Shown: positions 32,537 to 41,512 of the stretch, piece after piece
Numbering within the stretch: the first letter of the stretch is position 1
Layout of the letters: the number at the start of each line of letters is the position of its first letter
Assembly: GCF_008119665.1 (NCBI RefSeq)
Contig: NZ_CP043046.1
Coordinates: 124,001 to 188,000 of the forward strand
Length of the DNA stretch: 64,000 nt
Source of the DNA: Pigmentiphaga aceris
GTDB lineage: Bacteria > Pseudomonadota > Gammaproteobacteria > Burkholderiales > Burkholderiaceae_B
Direction of reading: 5' to 3'
Translations under genes and position numbers: made by a program
The notes under the pieces: model-generated
What the model saw: the letters and a program-made list of their open reading frames with translations, nothing else
Databases searched by the model: none
What the model was told of the DNA's origin: nothing

Positions 32537-33994
32537 TTACTGTACGCCCTGACCCGCCGCCCGATCACCACGCCGCAACACCCGGCCCGCATGGGCATTC
32601 ACCACCTGTCCGGCCTGGCAGGCGAGGGTGCCGTTGACGAACACGGCATCGATACCGGCGCTCAGCTGCGTCGGGTCCTCAAAAGTGGCGCGGTCGGCCA
32701 CCGTGGCGGCATCGAACACCACCAGGTCGGCGGCGTGGCCGGCTTGCAGCAGTCCCCGATTGTGCAGGCCGAAGCGGCGTGCGGTCAGCCCGGTCATCTT
32801 GTGCACGGCAGTTTCCAACGAGAACAAACGGCGTTCACGTGCGTAGTGGCCCAGCACGCGCGGGAAAGTGCCCCACAGGCGTGGATGAGGCACCTTGTCA
32901 TGCGCCAGGCCGTCCGAACCGACCATGGTCAAGGGGTGAGCCAGAATGCGGCTGACATCATCTTCGTCCATCGCGAAGTAGATGGCTCCGGCCGGGGACA
33001 ACTGCGCGACCAGTGCTTCGGGTGCAACGCCACGCTCTTTGGCCAGATCGAACAAGGACCGGCCTGCGGCGCTGGGATCGGCCTCGGACCAGGTGACCAG
33101 CACCTGCGAAGACTGCCCCACACGCGACGCAATCAACATGGTTGATGACGCATGGTACGGATAGCAGTCCATGCACAAGGACTGCTGTGCGGCCGCTTGT
33201 TCGACCATGTTCAGCGTGTCGATCGAGCGACCGTGATTGCGTTTGCCGATCAGCTTGTGATGCGACAGTACAGTTTCCACCTCCAGGCTGCGTCCGATCA
33301 GAAAACCTTCGCGCAGTGCGTCGTCGATGGCGTCACCTTCATCACGCAGATGCATCGCGACAATGCCGCGATGCTGCGTCAACGGTCTGCCCACGGCAAT
33401 CACTTCGTCGGTGCTGGCGGCTTGCGCCGGCGGGTAGTACAGGCCGGTCGACATGCCCAGCGCACCAGCATCCAGGGCCGCATCCAGATCGGCCGCCATG
33501 CGTGCACATTCTTCAGCCGTGGCATCGCGGCCCAGGTCGGCCACGTGGCGCACACGCAGGGTGGAATGACCGACCAGACACGCGGCGTTGACGGCGGGGC
33601 CGTAGGCATCGAGTGCATCCAGATAGTCGCTGAAGCGGTCGAAATGCCAGTCGTCGCGGCCCAGCAGGTCAAGCGGTGCGGGCGGTGCTACGCCGTCCAG
33701 GCGCAAGGGTGCGAGGCTTACGCCGCAGTTGCCGGTGATCACGGTGGTCACGCCCTGGCTCAGCTTGGGGTGTGGGCCTGGCGCAGTCTGCAACAACAGG
33801 CGGTCGTCGTGGGTGTGGGCGTCGATGAAACCCGGTGCAACGATGCGGCCGCTGGCGTCGTGGCGCTGGTGGGCGGGTGCGTCGTACAGGTCGCCGATGG
33901 CAACGATCACGCCATCAACAATGCCGACATCTGCACGCACGCGCGGGCCGCCGCTGCCGTCGATGACGGTGCCGCCTTCAATGATGAGGTCCAT
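32537..33994 (-). CDS. N-acyl-D-amino-acid deacylase (D-aminoacylase)
   Basis: 485 residues from ATG 33994; the in-frame start at 34051 lies inside the Bug gene. Amidohydrolase features: MDLIIEGGTVIDGSG, GRIVAPGFIDAHTHDD (metal HxH), VTTVITGNCGVSLAPL (Cys typical of D-aminoacylases), LVGHSTLRV, the late metal Asp in VGSDGLAHDK, and the final HPRLWGTFPRVLG. It hydrolyses N-acyl-D-amino acids to D-amino acid plus fatty or acetic acid. It follows the Bug gene by 14 bp, so that Bug protein may bind the acylated substrate. The DSD1-type enzyme at 29157-30290 also points to D-amino-acid use. Confidence 0.9.
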   Translation of the reverse strand: MDLIIEGGTVIDGSGGPRVRADVGIVDGVIVAIGDLYDAPAHQRHDASGRIVAPGFIDAHTHDDRLLLQTAPGPHPKLSQGVTTVITGNCGVSLAPLRLDGVAPPAPLDLLGRDDWHFDRFSDYLDALDAYGPAVNAACLVGHSTLRVRHVADLGRDATAEECARMAADLDAALDAGALGMSTGLYYPPAQAASTDEVIAVGRPLTQHRGIVAMHLRDEGDAIDDALREGFLIGRSLEVETVLSHHKLIGKRNHGRSIDTLNMVEQAAAQQSLCMDCYPYHASSTMLIASRVGQSSQVLVTWSEADPSAAGRSLFDLAKERGVAPEALVAQLSPAGAIYFAMDEDDVSRILAHPLTMVGSDGLAHDKVPHPRLWGTFPRVLGHYARERRLFSLETAVHKMTGLTARRFGLHNRGLLQAGHAADLVVFDAATVADRATFEDPTQLSAGIDAVFVNGTLACQAGQVVNAHAGRVLRRGDRAAGQGVQ

Positions 33995-34008
33995 GGGGTG
34001 ATCAGGCT

Positions 34009-35019
34009 TCAATCGATCTTCGCGCCCGAACGTTTGACCATCTCGGCCCATATCGGTGTCTCCTTTGTCGCCAGTTCGGAAAGTCGGCTTGGCGGGCCGA
34101 TCAGCACTTCGAACCCCAGGCTTTCGTAGCGCTTGCTGACCGCCGGGGTTTGCAGCTGGGTGTTGATGGCATCGTTGATCTGTGCGACCAGCGTAGCAGG
34201 GGTGCCGGGCGGTGCCACCACACCGCCCCAGGCTACAGTTTCATATCCTGGCACACCGGCCTCGGCAATGGTGGGAATGTCCGGGAACAGCGGATTGCGG
34301 GCCGCCCCCGACACGCCCAGCACGCGGACGCGGTCACCCTTGATGTGCGGGGCAACTGAACTCAGGTTATCGAACATCAAGTCCAGCTGACCGCCCATCA
34401 AGTCCTGAATGGCCTGCGCGCTGCCGCGATAGGGCACATGCACCATTTCTGTCTTGGTCAGGCTTTTGAACAGCTCGCCGCCCAGGTGTCCGGTGGTGCC
34501 GTTGCCCGCCGATCCGATGGTCAAGGTGCCGGGCTTGGCCTTGGCCAATGCGATCAATTCCATCACGTTGCTGGCGGGCAGGTCTTTGCGCACCACCAGC
34601 GCGTTCTGCACAAAGCCCAGCAGCGACACTGGCACCAGCACGTCCGGGTCGTAAGGCAGCTTCGAGAACAGCGCGCGATTGATGGACAGCGTGCCCACGT
34701 TGGCGTAACCCAGCGTGTAGCCATCGGGTGCGGCCCGGCTGATGTCGCTCATGCCGATGTTGCCGCTTGCCCCGGGTTTGTTGTCGATGATCACTGCCTG
34801 CCCCATGGCTCGGCCCAAGGCTTCGCCCAGGATTCGACAGATGGCATCGGGCGATCCGCCCGGTGCCGAGGGCACCACCAGGCGGATGGGACGATCCGGG
34901 TAGGCCGCCGCCCGGGCAAGGCTGGGCAGCGCCAGCGCGGCGGTGGACGCGGCCGCGATCTGCAAGAACCGACGACGGTTCACAGGGTGGCTGAGGCGAG
35001 AAGTCATGAAGGAAGTCAT
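34009..35019 (-). CDS. Tripartite tricarboxylate transporter substrate-binding protein (Bug family)
   Basis: 336 residues from ATG 35019 (GGAG 8 bp upstream). The twin-arginine-type signal NRRRFLQIAAASTAALALP is cleaved near ARAAA. Bug blocks: YPDRPIRLVVPSAPGGSPDA, IDNKPGASGNIGMS, APDGYTLGYANVG, IGSAGNGTTGHLGG, VHVPYRGSAQAIQDLMGG. It is the first gene of a unit with the D-aminoacylase and divergent from a LysR gene; two strong palindromes lie in the 208-bp gap. It probably supplies N-acylated or D-amino acids to the deacylase; inference. Confidence 0.92.
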   Translation of the reverse strand: MTSFMTSRLSHPVNRRRFLQIAAASTAALALPSLARAAAYPDRPIRLVVPSAPGGSPDAICRILGEALGRAMGQAVIIDNKPGASGNIGMSDISRAAPDGYTLGYANVGTLSINRALFSKLPYDPDVLVPVSLLGFVQNALVVRKDLPASNVMELIALAKAKPGTLTIGSAGNGTTGHLGGELFKSLTKTEMVHVPYRGSAQAIQDLMGGQLDLMFDNLSSVAPHIKGDRVRVLGVSGAARNPLFPDIPTIAEAGVPGYETVAWGGVVAPPGTPATLVAQINDAINTQLQTPAVSKRYESLGFEVLIGPPSRLSELATKETPIWAEMVKRSGAKID

Positions 35020-35113
35020 GCGGCACGCTCCGGTCAGGATTGGAAAGGCGTTGAAGCAGCTCGCATGGTGGGGGCTTGTCACGGACGGGACAAACCATAA
35101 AAATTGGCAGTGC

Positions 35114-35198
35114 CATGCAGTTTCTGCATGCACCATTTGCTGTCATTCAATATTGACGCAGTAATTTACGCACCATCCATGTGCAGACTGCATGGATG
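35114..35198. promoter_or_regulatory. Two perfect inverted repeats between LysR and its divergent target
   Basis: CATGCAG-TTT-CTGCATG (35114-35130) is a 7-3-7 palindrome. CATCCATG-N9-CATGGATG (35174-35181 and 35191-35198) is an 8-9-8 inverted repeat whose core also contains TGCA-GAC-TGCA. Spacing and dyad fit the recognition and activation sites of LysR regulators (T-N11-A type). The second repeat abuts the LysR start, as for autorepression. Confidence 0.6.
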
Positions 35199-35227
35199 CG
35201 TGTGGCACCCCTTCCCGGAATCCTTGC

Positions 35228-36139
35228 ATGTCCCGTGCCCCATCCACCACTTCATTGCTGTGCCTGGAAGCCAGTGCGCGGCTGGGGTCGTTCACCGCCG
35301 CGGCTGACGAATTGCACATGAGCCAGGGGGCCGTCAGCCGCCAGATCCAGACGCTGGAACAGCGATTGGACGTACCGCTTTTCACCCGGCGACGTGAATC
35401 GCTGGTGCTGACCGATGCCGGCCGTTATTACCTGGATGAGGTCACGCCGCTGTTGCAGCGCCTGGCGCGTGCCACGGCCAACGTCATGGCCTTCAAATGG
35501 CGCGGTGGCGACCTGAGCCTGTCGCTGGGGGCCTCCGTCGGTGCGTACTGGTTGATTCCCCGCCTGCCCGCATTCACCCAGGCGCATGGCGAAATCACCC
35601 TCAGCCTGAGCACACGGGTGGGTCCGGCCGATTTCAAGGCTGCCATCGACGCGTCGCTGGAATTCGGTGATGGCCGGCGCAGCGATGTGCACAGCGACTT
35701 CGTGCTGGCGCTGGACCTGGCACCTTACGCCGCGCCTGGCTGGATTGCCGTCCACGGCAAGCGGGTGACGAATGACACCCCGCGCGCCAGTCTGCTGCAT
35801 CACCACACGCTGGTAGACGGCTGGGATCACTGGTTCCGCTTCGATGGCCTGGCAGGCAACCCCGGCCGCGACGGGCCTCGATTCGAGATCATGTCGATGG
35901 CCTTGAACGCTGCGGTCGCCGGGCTGGGTGTGGCCCTGCTGCCGGATTACATGGTGGCCGACCACGTGGCCGCCGGTCGCTTGAAGCGCCTGTCGCGCAG
36001 GCAATTCCGCTATCCGCAGAAAGGTTATTACCTGGTGTACCCATCCGCTTCGGCGGGTCGCCCCGCGCTGCAGACCTTCCGCCACTGGTTGCTGCAGATG
36101 GCGGCGGTGGCGCAGCAGGCGGTGGAGCCAGGCAACTGA
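35228..36139 (+). CDS. LysR-family transcriptional regulator
   Basis: 303 residues from ATG 35228; an in-frame ATG at 35192 lies inside the second palindrome and is less likely. The helix-turn-helix is TSLLCLEASARLGSFTAAAD, then LHMSQGAVSRQIQTLEQRL. The effector domain covers about 90-290 with LSLGASVGAYWLIPRLPAF and the late VAGLGVALLPDYMV typical of GcvA-like regulators. It is divergent from the Bug/D-aminoacylase unit, the expected target. Convergent end with tctA. Confidence 0.92.
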   Translation: MSRAPSTTSLLCLEASARLGSFTAAADELHMSQGAVSRQIQTLEQRLDVPLFTRRRESLVLTDAGRYYLDEVTPLLQRLARATANVMAFKWRGGDLSLSLGASVGAYWLIPRLPAFTQAHGEITLSLSTRVGPADFKAAIDASLEFGDGRRSDVHSDFVLALDLAPYAAPGWIAVHGKRVTNDTPRASLLHHHTLVDGWDHWFRFDGLAGNPGRDGPRFEIMSMALNAAVAGLGVALLPDYMVADHVAAGRLKRLSRRQFRYPQKGYYLVYPSASAGRPALQTFRHWLLQMAAVAQQAVEPGN

Positions 36140-36195
36140 TCAAAAATGTTCAGTCCCGGCGTTCATGCTGGGGGCAAGCCAATCTCTTGCCCATG

Positions 36196-36231
36196 AAAAA
36201 GGCACCGTTCCCTGGCGGGATACGGTGCCTT
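36196..36231 (-). terminator. Rho-independent terminator of the tct operon
   Basis: On the minus strand AAGGCACCGT (complement of 36222-36231), a 13-nt loop and ACGGTGCCTT form a perfect 10-bp stem, followed by a T-run (complement of the A stretch at 36196-36200). It lies 53 bp past the tctA stop. A textbook intrinsic terminator. Confidence 0.88.
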
Positions 36232-36283
36232 GAATCGTACGGTCATCGTGCAGTGTCCACGTCGGGACACCGCATTGACGTGC

Positions 36284-37786
36284 TTAGTCTTCCTGGAATG
36301 CCTCGTCGCGCTTGTTGCGCACTGCCGGCAGCAGCACGACCACCAGTGCGGCGACCGCGACGAACAGCATGACGGCGCTGATCGGACGCGTGACGAACAC
36401 GGTGTAGTCGCCGCGGGACAGCAGCAACGCACGACGCATGTATTCCTCAAGCATCGGGCCGATGATGAAGCCCAGCAGCATCGGTGCCGGTTCGCAATCG
36501 AGCTTCAACAAGATGTAGCCGACCAGACCGAAACCAGCCATCAGGTAGACGTCGAAGATGCTGTTGTTCAGGCTGAACACACCGATCGCGCAGAAGACCA
36601 GAATGGCCGGATACAGCAGCTGGTACGGCACGGTGATGAGCTTGGCCCACAGACCCACCAGCGGCAGGTTCAGCACCACCAGGAAGAAGTTGCCGATCCA
36701 CATCGACGCGATGATCCCCCAGAACAGCACGGGCTGTTCGGTCATGATCGCCGGGCCGGGTTGAATACCCTGGATGATCAGTGCACCGATCATCAGTGCC
36801 ATCACCGGGTTGGACGGAATGCCCAGCGTCAGCATCGGGATGAACGAGGTTTGCGCGCCTGCATTGTTGGCAGCTTCCGGTGCGGCGACGCCTTCGATGG
36901 CACCGTTGCCGAATTGCTTGGCGTTCTTCGAAACCTTCTTTTCCAGCGAATACGCGGCAAACGATGCCAGCATGGCGCCGCCGCCGGGCAGAATGCCCAG
37001 TGCGGAGCCCAGCAAGGTACCGCGCACGGTCGGTGCTGCGATGTCCTTGAAGTCCTGCTTGTTCGGCCAGAGTCCGGTCACCTTGCTGGCGACCAGCGAG
37101 CGCGACGATTCGTTTTCCAGATTGCGGATGATTTCGCCAATGCCGAACACGCCCATCGCCACGATCACGAAGTTGATGCCGTCGGCCATTTCCGGAATGT
37201 CGAAGGTGTAGCGCGGCAGACCCGAGTTCACGTCGGTGCCGACCAGGCCAAGCAGCAGGCCGAACAGCACCATGCCGACAGCCTTCAGCAAGGAACCGTG
37301 TGCAAGCACCACGGATGCGACCAGGCCCATGACCATCAGCGAGAAGTACTCGGCCGGGCCAAACTTCAGCGCCAGTTCAGCCAGCGGGGGGGCAAACAGT
37401 GCCAGCACGACGGTGGACACGGTACCGGCGAAGAACGACGCCAGCGCGGCGGTGGCAAGTGCCTTGCCTGCCTGGCCCTTCAACGCCATCTTGTAGCCGT
37501 CAAGCGCCGTCACCACTGACGACGACTCGCCCGGCAGATTGACCAGAATGGCCGTGGTCGACCCGCCGTATTGCGCACCGTAATAGATGCCGGACAGCAT
37601 GATCAGCGCCGACACGGGGGGCAGGCCGAAGGTTGCCGGCAGCAACATGGCGATGGTGGCGGTCGGACCCAGACCTGGCAGCACGCCGATTGCCGTGCCC
37701 AGAATGACACCAAGCAGACAGTAAGCCAGATTGGTGAAGCTCATCGCCGTGCTCATGCCCAGCGCGAGATTGTCGAGAATTTCCAT
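36284..37786 (-). CDS. tctA: Tripartite tricarboxylate transporter large membrane subunit TctA
   Basis: 500 residues, full length, with about 11-12 membrane segments. The two TctA signatures are present: [20 protein letters not shown] near residue 36 and the internal repeat [20 protein letters not shown] with [20 protein letters not shown] near 310. TctA forms the sodium-coupled translocation path for carboxylates captured by a TctC/Bug protein. It is last in tctCBA, 41 bp after tctB, and is followed by an intrinsic terminator. It could also serve the orphan Bug proteins in this window. Confidence 0.96.
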   Translation of the reverse strand: MEILDNLALGMSTAMSFTNLAYCLLGVILGTAIGVLPGLGPTATIAMLLPATFGLPPVSALIMLSGIYYGAQYGGSTTAILVNLPGESSSVVTALDGYKMALKGQAGKALATAALASFFAGTVSTVVLALFAPPLAELALKFGPAEYFSLMVMGLVASVVLAHGSLLKAVGMVLFGLLLGLVGTDVNSGLPRYTFDIPEMADGINFVIVAMGVFGIGEIIRNLENESSRSLVASKVTGLWPNKQDFKDIAAPTVRGTLLGSALGILPGGGAMLASFAAYSLEKKVSKNAKQFGNGAIEGVAAPEAANNAGAQTSFIPMLTLGIPSNPVMALMIGALIIQGIQPGPAIMTEQPVLFWGIIASMWIGNFFLVVLNLPLVGLWAKLITVPYQLLYPAILVFCAIGVFSLNNSIFDVYLMAGFGLVGYILLKLDCEPAPMLLGFIIGPMLEEYMRRALLLSRGDYTVFVTRPISAVMLFVAVAALVVVLLPAVRNKRDEAFQED

Positions 37787-37827
37787 AGCAGCGATTCCGT
37801 ATTAGGATCGGTCGTAAAAAAAGCGGA

Positions 37828-38289
37828 TCAGCCGCCGAACCAGGCGCCGATATTGCGCAGCGGCACCCCAAGACCCCGGACGAAGATCAGGCTGCTGAAC
37901 ACCGTCATGCCGATGGCCAGCAACGCGGCTGGCAAGGGTTTGAACAGCGAGCTGCCCATGGCGCTGACAAACACCAGCAGCGGCAAGGCGACGAGCAAGC
38001 CAGCGTTTTGGGCCAAGGCTGCGAACAACAGCACGGAGCCCAGTACCAGTGCCATGCCTTTCCAGGCCAGCTGGCCGACGGCTTCGCTGCCGATTACCAG
38101 CGCACGCGCCATCGTGAAGAGGCCGATAACTGCCAGCAAACTGCCCAGCACGGTGGGGAAGTACGCCGGGCCCATGCGGTTGGACGTACCCATGCCGTAG
38201 TCCTGACCGATGATGACGGCAGCCAGGCCCACCACGAGGAATATCAATCCGCTCCAGAGATCCTTGGAGCTGCGAAAAGCGAGCTTCAT
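37828..38289 (-). CDS. tctB: Tripartite tricarboxylate transporter small membrane subunit TctB
   Basis: 153 residues with four hydrophobic segments (LWSGLIFLVVGLAAVIIG, FPTVLGSLLAVIGLFTMAR, MALVLGSVLLFAALAQNAGLLVALPLLVFVSA region, ALLAIGMTVFSSLIFVRG) and the TctB start R-x-x-x-D-x-W-S-G. The GTSNRMGPAYFP motif after segment one is characteristic. It pairs with TctA in the inner membrane. A strong hairpin separates it from tctC. Confidence 0.93.
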   Translation of the reverse strand: MKLAFRSSKDLWSGLIFLVVGLAAVIIGQDYGMGTSNRMGPAYFPTVLGSLLAVIGLFTMARALVIGSEAVGQLAWKGMALVLGSVLLFAALAQNAGLLVALPLLVFVSAMGSSLFKPLPAALLAIGMTVFSSLIFVRGLGVPLRNIGAWFGG

Positions 38290-38394
38290 ACAGCGCGTCC
38301 TAAGTGAACGTTAAAAAATACCGAATCCCCGAACGGCAAATACCGGGCGGGGATCAGGCGGTCAGATTTTCGACCGCAGCACCTTTGCCACAGG

Positions 38395-38431
38395 CCTGCC
38401 GGTGATACGCGTTGCCGCATTCACCGGCAGG
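38395..38431 (-). repeat. Intercistronic hairpin between tctC and tctB
   Basis: CCTGCCGGTGA (38395-38405) and TCACCGGCAGG (38421-38431) form a perfect 11-bp stem with a 15-nt loop, 19 bp after the tctC stop on the transcribed strand. No T-run follows. Such hairpins often protect the 3' end of the binding-protein message so that it outnumbers the membrane subunits. Confidence 0.7.
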
Positions 38432-38449
38432 TGTGAGCAATGTGGTAGA

Positions 38450-39430
38450 TCAGTCGGCGTAAACGCCGGCTTTCTTGATCACCGGGCTCCACTTGGCAAT
38501 GTCTGCGCGAACAAACTTGTCGAGTGCATCCGGTGTTGCACGTTCTGCTGCCACCGGCTCGGTGCCAAGGTCAGCAAAACGTTGTTTGACATTGGCATCG
38601 GTCAGCGCGAGCTGCAGCGACTTGGCCAGGCGGTCGATGATCGGCTTGGGCGTGCCTTTGGGTGCATACATGGCATGCCACACCGCGACTTCGAAGCCCG
38701 GCAAACCGCTCTTGTCCAGCGTGGGCAGGTTGGGCAGGGACGGCACCGGCGTTTTGGTCGTGACCGCATACGCCTTGATCGCGCCGCTCTTGATCTGGCT
38801 GGTGGTATTGGTGGTCTGGTCGCACATGATGTCGACCTGGCCGCCCAGCAGGTCATTCATGGCCGGGCCGGTGCCCTTGTACGGCACGGTGGTCAGCTGG
38901 GTGTCCAGTGCGCTCATGAAGAGCATGCCGCACAGGTGCGAGGCAGAGCCCACGCCGGCATTGGCATAGGTGACCTTGTCCTTGTTGGCCTTCAGGTAGG
39001 CCAGCAGTTCGGTCACATCCTTGGCCGGGAAATCTTTACGGGCCACGATGGTCATCGGCACGTCGGTGATCAGGCCGATGGACGCGAAATCTTCGTCTGC
39101 CTTGTAAGGCAGCTTGCGATACAGCGAAGGCGCGGTGGCCTGGCCGATGTGATGCAGCAGCAGTGTGTAGCCGTCGGGGGCAGCACGTGCCACGCGTCCG
39201 GCGCCCAGCGTGCCGCCGGCACCGCCGACGTTTTCAACCGTGACCTGCTGCTTCAGGTCAGCCGTCATGGCTTGTGCCACCAGGCGTGCAACGGTGTCGG
39301 TCGGGCCGCCGGCCGCGAACGGCACGATGACGGTAAGTGGCTTCGTGGGATACGCATCAGCCGCGTACACGGTCGGGGCTGCGACGATCATGGTCGCTGC
39401 CAGCAGACTGGTAATGCTTTTGTTCATCAT
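38450..39430 (-). CDS. tctC: Tripartite tricarboxylate transporter substrate-binding protein TctC
   Basis: 326 residues; start at ATG 39430 or the adjacent ATG 39427. The signal peptide ends TVYAA (about 23). Bug/TctC blocks: YPTKPLTVIVPFAAGGPTDT, VENVGGAGGTLGAGR, APDGYTLLLHHIG, YANAGVGSASHLCG, TTVPYKGTGPAMNDLLGG. Unlike the other four Bug genes in this window, it heads a complete tctCBA operon. It binds a carboxylate in the periplasm and hands it to TctAB. Ligand unknown. Confidence 0.94.
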   Translation of the reverse strand: MMNKSITSLLAATMIVAAPTVYAADAYPTKPLTVIVPFAAGGPTDTVARLVAQAMTADLKQQVTVENVGGAGGTLGAGRVARAAPDGYTLLLHHIGQATAPSLYRKLPYKADEDFASIGLITDVPMTIVARKDFPAKDVTELLAYLKANKDKVTYANAGVGSASHLCGMLFMSALDTQLTTVPYKGTGPAMNDLLGGQVDIMCDQTTNTTSQIKSGAIKAYAVTTKTPVPSLPNLPTLDKSGLPGFEVAVWHAMYAPKGTPKPIIDRLAKSLQLALTDANVKQRFADLGTEPVAAERATPDALDKFVRADIAKWSPVIKKAGVYAD

Positions 39431-39693
39431 GTCTCCCCTTGGCCGTCCGACGCGACGTGTGCGTAGGCATCCGGCTTGCAGTGTGGGGGCGATTTTTCGC
39501 GATGCCTGAGTCGAGCGCTATAGTGGATTGCCATAATGTGGTCCCAACGCTTTCTTGACACGATCTGTGGTACCCGTTTCAAGCGTAACCGCCAATCCGG
39601 CGTTTTCCCTCTCTTGCCGATGTTAGGATGACCCCGCCTGAGCGCCGCCAGATGGTTCGGGTTTTCCCTAATATTCGACGATGGTGCGGACAG

Positions 39694-40305
39694 ATGATGC
39701 AGACCATGCAGCGGTACGGATTTCAGTGGCGACTTGCCTTGTTGATGTGCGTAAGCGCCGTGCTCGCCGGCTGCGGCATCAACAATATCCCTACCTATGA
39801 TGAACAGGTGAAGTCAGCCTGGGCGCAGGTGGAAAACCAATATCAGCGTCGTGCCGACCTGATCCCGAATCTGGTGGAAACCGTCAAGGGATACGCCAAG
39901 CAGGAACAGGAGACCCTGACGGCCGTGATCGAGGCGCGTTCTAAAGCGACGTCGATCCAGGTCGACGCCAGCATTCTCAACGACCCCGCCAAGCTGCAGC
40001 AGTTCGATCAGGCGCAGCAACAGTTGTCGGGCGCGCTCAGTCGCCTGATGGTGGTGTCGGAGCGCTACCCGGATCTGAAGTCGAACCAGAACTTCCTGTC
40101 CTTGCAGGCACAGCTTGAAGGCACGGAAAACCGCATTTCGGTCGCTCGCCGTGACTTCATTACGGCGGTGGAACGCTATAACACCGAGATTCGCACCTTC
40201 CCGGGCAGCATCTGGCACAAGATCATGTACAGCGACTTGCCGGTGCGCGAGAACTTCAAGGCCACCGCGCCGCAAGCGGACCAGGCCCCGAAAGTGAAGT
40301 TCTGA
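39694..40305 (+). CDS. lemA: LemA-family lipoprotein
   Basis: 203 residues from ATG 39694; ATG 39628 is in frame and would add 22 residues, and no start has a clear ribosome site. The signal FQWRLALLMCVSAVLAGC carries a lipobox (LAGC). The LemA helical domain then follows: NIPTYDEQVKSAWAQVENQY, QRRADLIPNLVETVKGYA, QEQETLTAVIEARSKA, LKSNQNFLSLQAQLEGTENR and ARRDFITAVERYN. LemA proteins are envelope proteins of unknown biochemical role that are repeatedly found beside TPM/YgcG genes, as here: the TPM gene starts 2 bp after this stop. Confidence 0.93.
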   Translation: MMQTMQRYGFQWRLALLMCVSAVLAGCGINNIPTYDEQVKSAWAQVENQYQRRADLIPNLVETVKGYAKQEQETLTAVIEARSKATSIQVDASILNDPAKLQQFDQAQQQLSGALSRLMVVSERYPDLKSNQNFLSLQAQLEGTENRISVARRDFITAVERYNTEIRTFPGSIWHKIMYSDLPVRENFKATAPQADQAPKVKF

Positions 40306-40307
40306 GC

Positions 40308-41261
40308 ATGCGCACCTGGGGCCGCCTGCCGTCGATCCTGCTGTTGTCTTTAAGCCTGGGGCTGGGGCCGTTTGCGGTGCCGGCCCTGGCCCAGGTCGTA
40401 CCGGCCGGCGACGCGCCTTCCTTGATCGAACCGCCGCCGTCGGGAACCCCGGCGCAGCGGCCAGCCTCGCCACAGCCGGGTACCCAGCCTTCTTTGCCGT
40501 CCTCTTCGCAAGCAGGCTCGCAGTCTGGCTCGCCGCAAGCGCCACCAGCAGCTCCACAACCCTCAGCTGGGTCCGCAACTGCCAAACCCGGATTTCCCGC
40601 GCTGACGGGCAGGGTGGTGGATGGTGCCGGTTTGCTAAACGCCGCCACCATTGCGCAGTTGACGCGCGATCTTGCTGCGCATGAAGCCGACACGTCCGAG
40701 CAAGTGGTGGTGGTGACCGTGCCATCGCTGAACGGCATGCCGATCGAAGATTTCGGTTATCAGCTGGGTCGGCAATGGGGCATCGGGCAGAAAGACAAAA
40801 GCAATGGTGCCTTGCTGATCGTGGCCCGAGATGAGCGCAAGCTGCGCATCGAGGTCGGCTATGGCCTGGAAGGCAAGCTGACCGATGCGCAGTCGTCGGT
40901 CATTCTGAATCAGATCATCACGCCGGCCTTCCGGCAGAACGATTACGCAGGCGGCATCAGCCGAGGCGTGGCGGCGATCATCGAAGCGCTGAACGCCGAC
41001 CCGGGCGAAGCGCCGGTGCGGGCACCGGTCGATACCGGCAGCAATCCGCTGGAGCTGTTCATCGGTTTCATGGTGCTGGTGTTCGTGGTCTTCGTGCGCT
41101 TCAACCCCTTCCGACGCAAGCGGACCATGGGCAGCATGGTGCTTGGCGCGGTCACTGGCGGCCTGCTGGGCGGTGGTCGTCGCGGCGGATTTGGGGGTGG
41201 CGGTGGATTCCGAGGCGGTGGCGGCGGTTTTGGGGGCGGTGGGGCATCGGGCGGCTGGTAG
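40308..41261 (+). CDS. TPM-domain protein, YgcG family, copy 1
   Basis: 317 residues. A signal peptide ends ALAQ (about 29), followed by a Pro/Ser/Gln-rich linker (about 35-95). The TPM domain (about 96-225) shows GFPALTGRVVDGAGLLN, EQVVVVTVPSLNGMPIEDFG, GALLIVARDERKLRIEVGYG and DYAGGISRGV. A membrane segment (LFIGFMVLVFVVFVRF) precedes a Gly-rich tail ending GGGGASGGW. The TPM domain faces the periplasm and has been linked to phosphatase activity or photosystem repair in plants and to envelope stress in bacteria. It is tightly coupled to lemA. A paralogue with the same C-terminus lies at 42149-43138. Confidence 0.92.
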   Translation: MRTWGRLPSILLLSLSLGLGPFAVPALAQVVPAGDAPSLIEPPPSGTPAQRPASPQPGTQPSLPSSSQAGSQSGSPQAPPAAPQPSAGSATAKPGFPALTGRVVDGAGLLNAATIAQLTRDLAAHEADTSEQVVVVTVPSLNGMPIEDFGYQLGRQWGIGQKDKSNGALLIVARDERKLRIEVGYGLEGKLTDAQSSVILNQIITPAFRQNDYAGGISRGVAAIIEALNADPGEAPVRAPVDTGSNPLELFIGFMVLVFVVFVRFNPFRRKRTMGSMVLGAVTGGLLGGGRRGGFGGGGGFRGGGGGFGGGGASGGW

Positions 41262-41372
41262 GCGGCCAGCGTGTTTCAGATAGCTGGCCAGACAATCGGC
41301 TGGATATACAGGCACACCCCAGCCCCCGGCTGCAAAGGTCGCCAGACACGAATCGGCAAGACCGGCAGGGCA

Positions 41373-41443
41373 ACTGGGCTTATGACCGGGCTTACAACCG
41401 GGCATACAACCGGGCTTAGCACTGAGCTTACAAGCGGCATACA
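41373..41443 (+). repeat. 12-bp imperfect tandem repeat, about six units
   Basis: Units based on ACCGGGCTTACA start at 41373, 41385, 41397, 41409 and 41421, followed by a shortened unit at 41433. The array lies in the 251-bp gap between the first and second TPM genes. Any reading frame through it would encode a four-residue repeat, but no frame there has a supported start, so I treat it as non-coding. Confidence 0.75.
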
Positions 41444-41512
41444 ACTGTCCTGCAACCGGCGCGCCGGACACACACGACGCAGATCGCACGAATTTTGCGC
41501 AACAAAGGCACC

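Noticed and set aside
36230..37519. Plus-strand open frame of 429 codons opposite tctA
   Set aside because: The product is His/Gln/Arg-rich low complexity, and tctA on the other strand is unmistakable.
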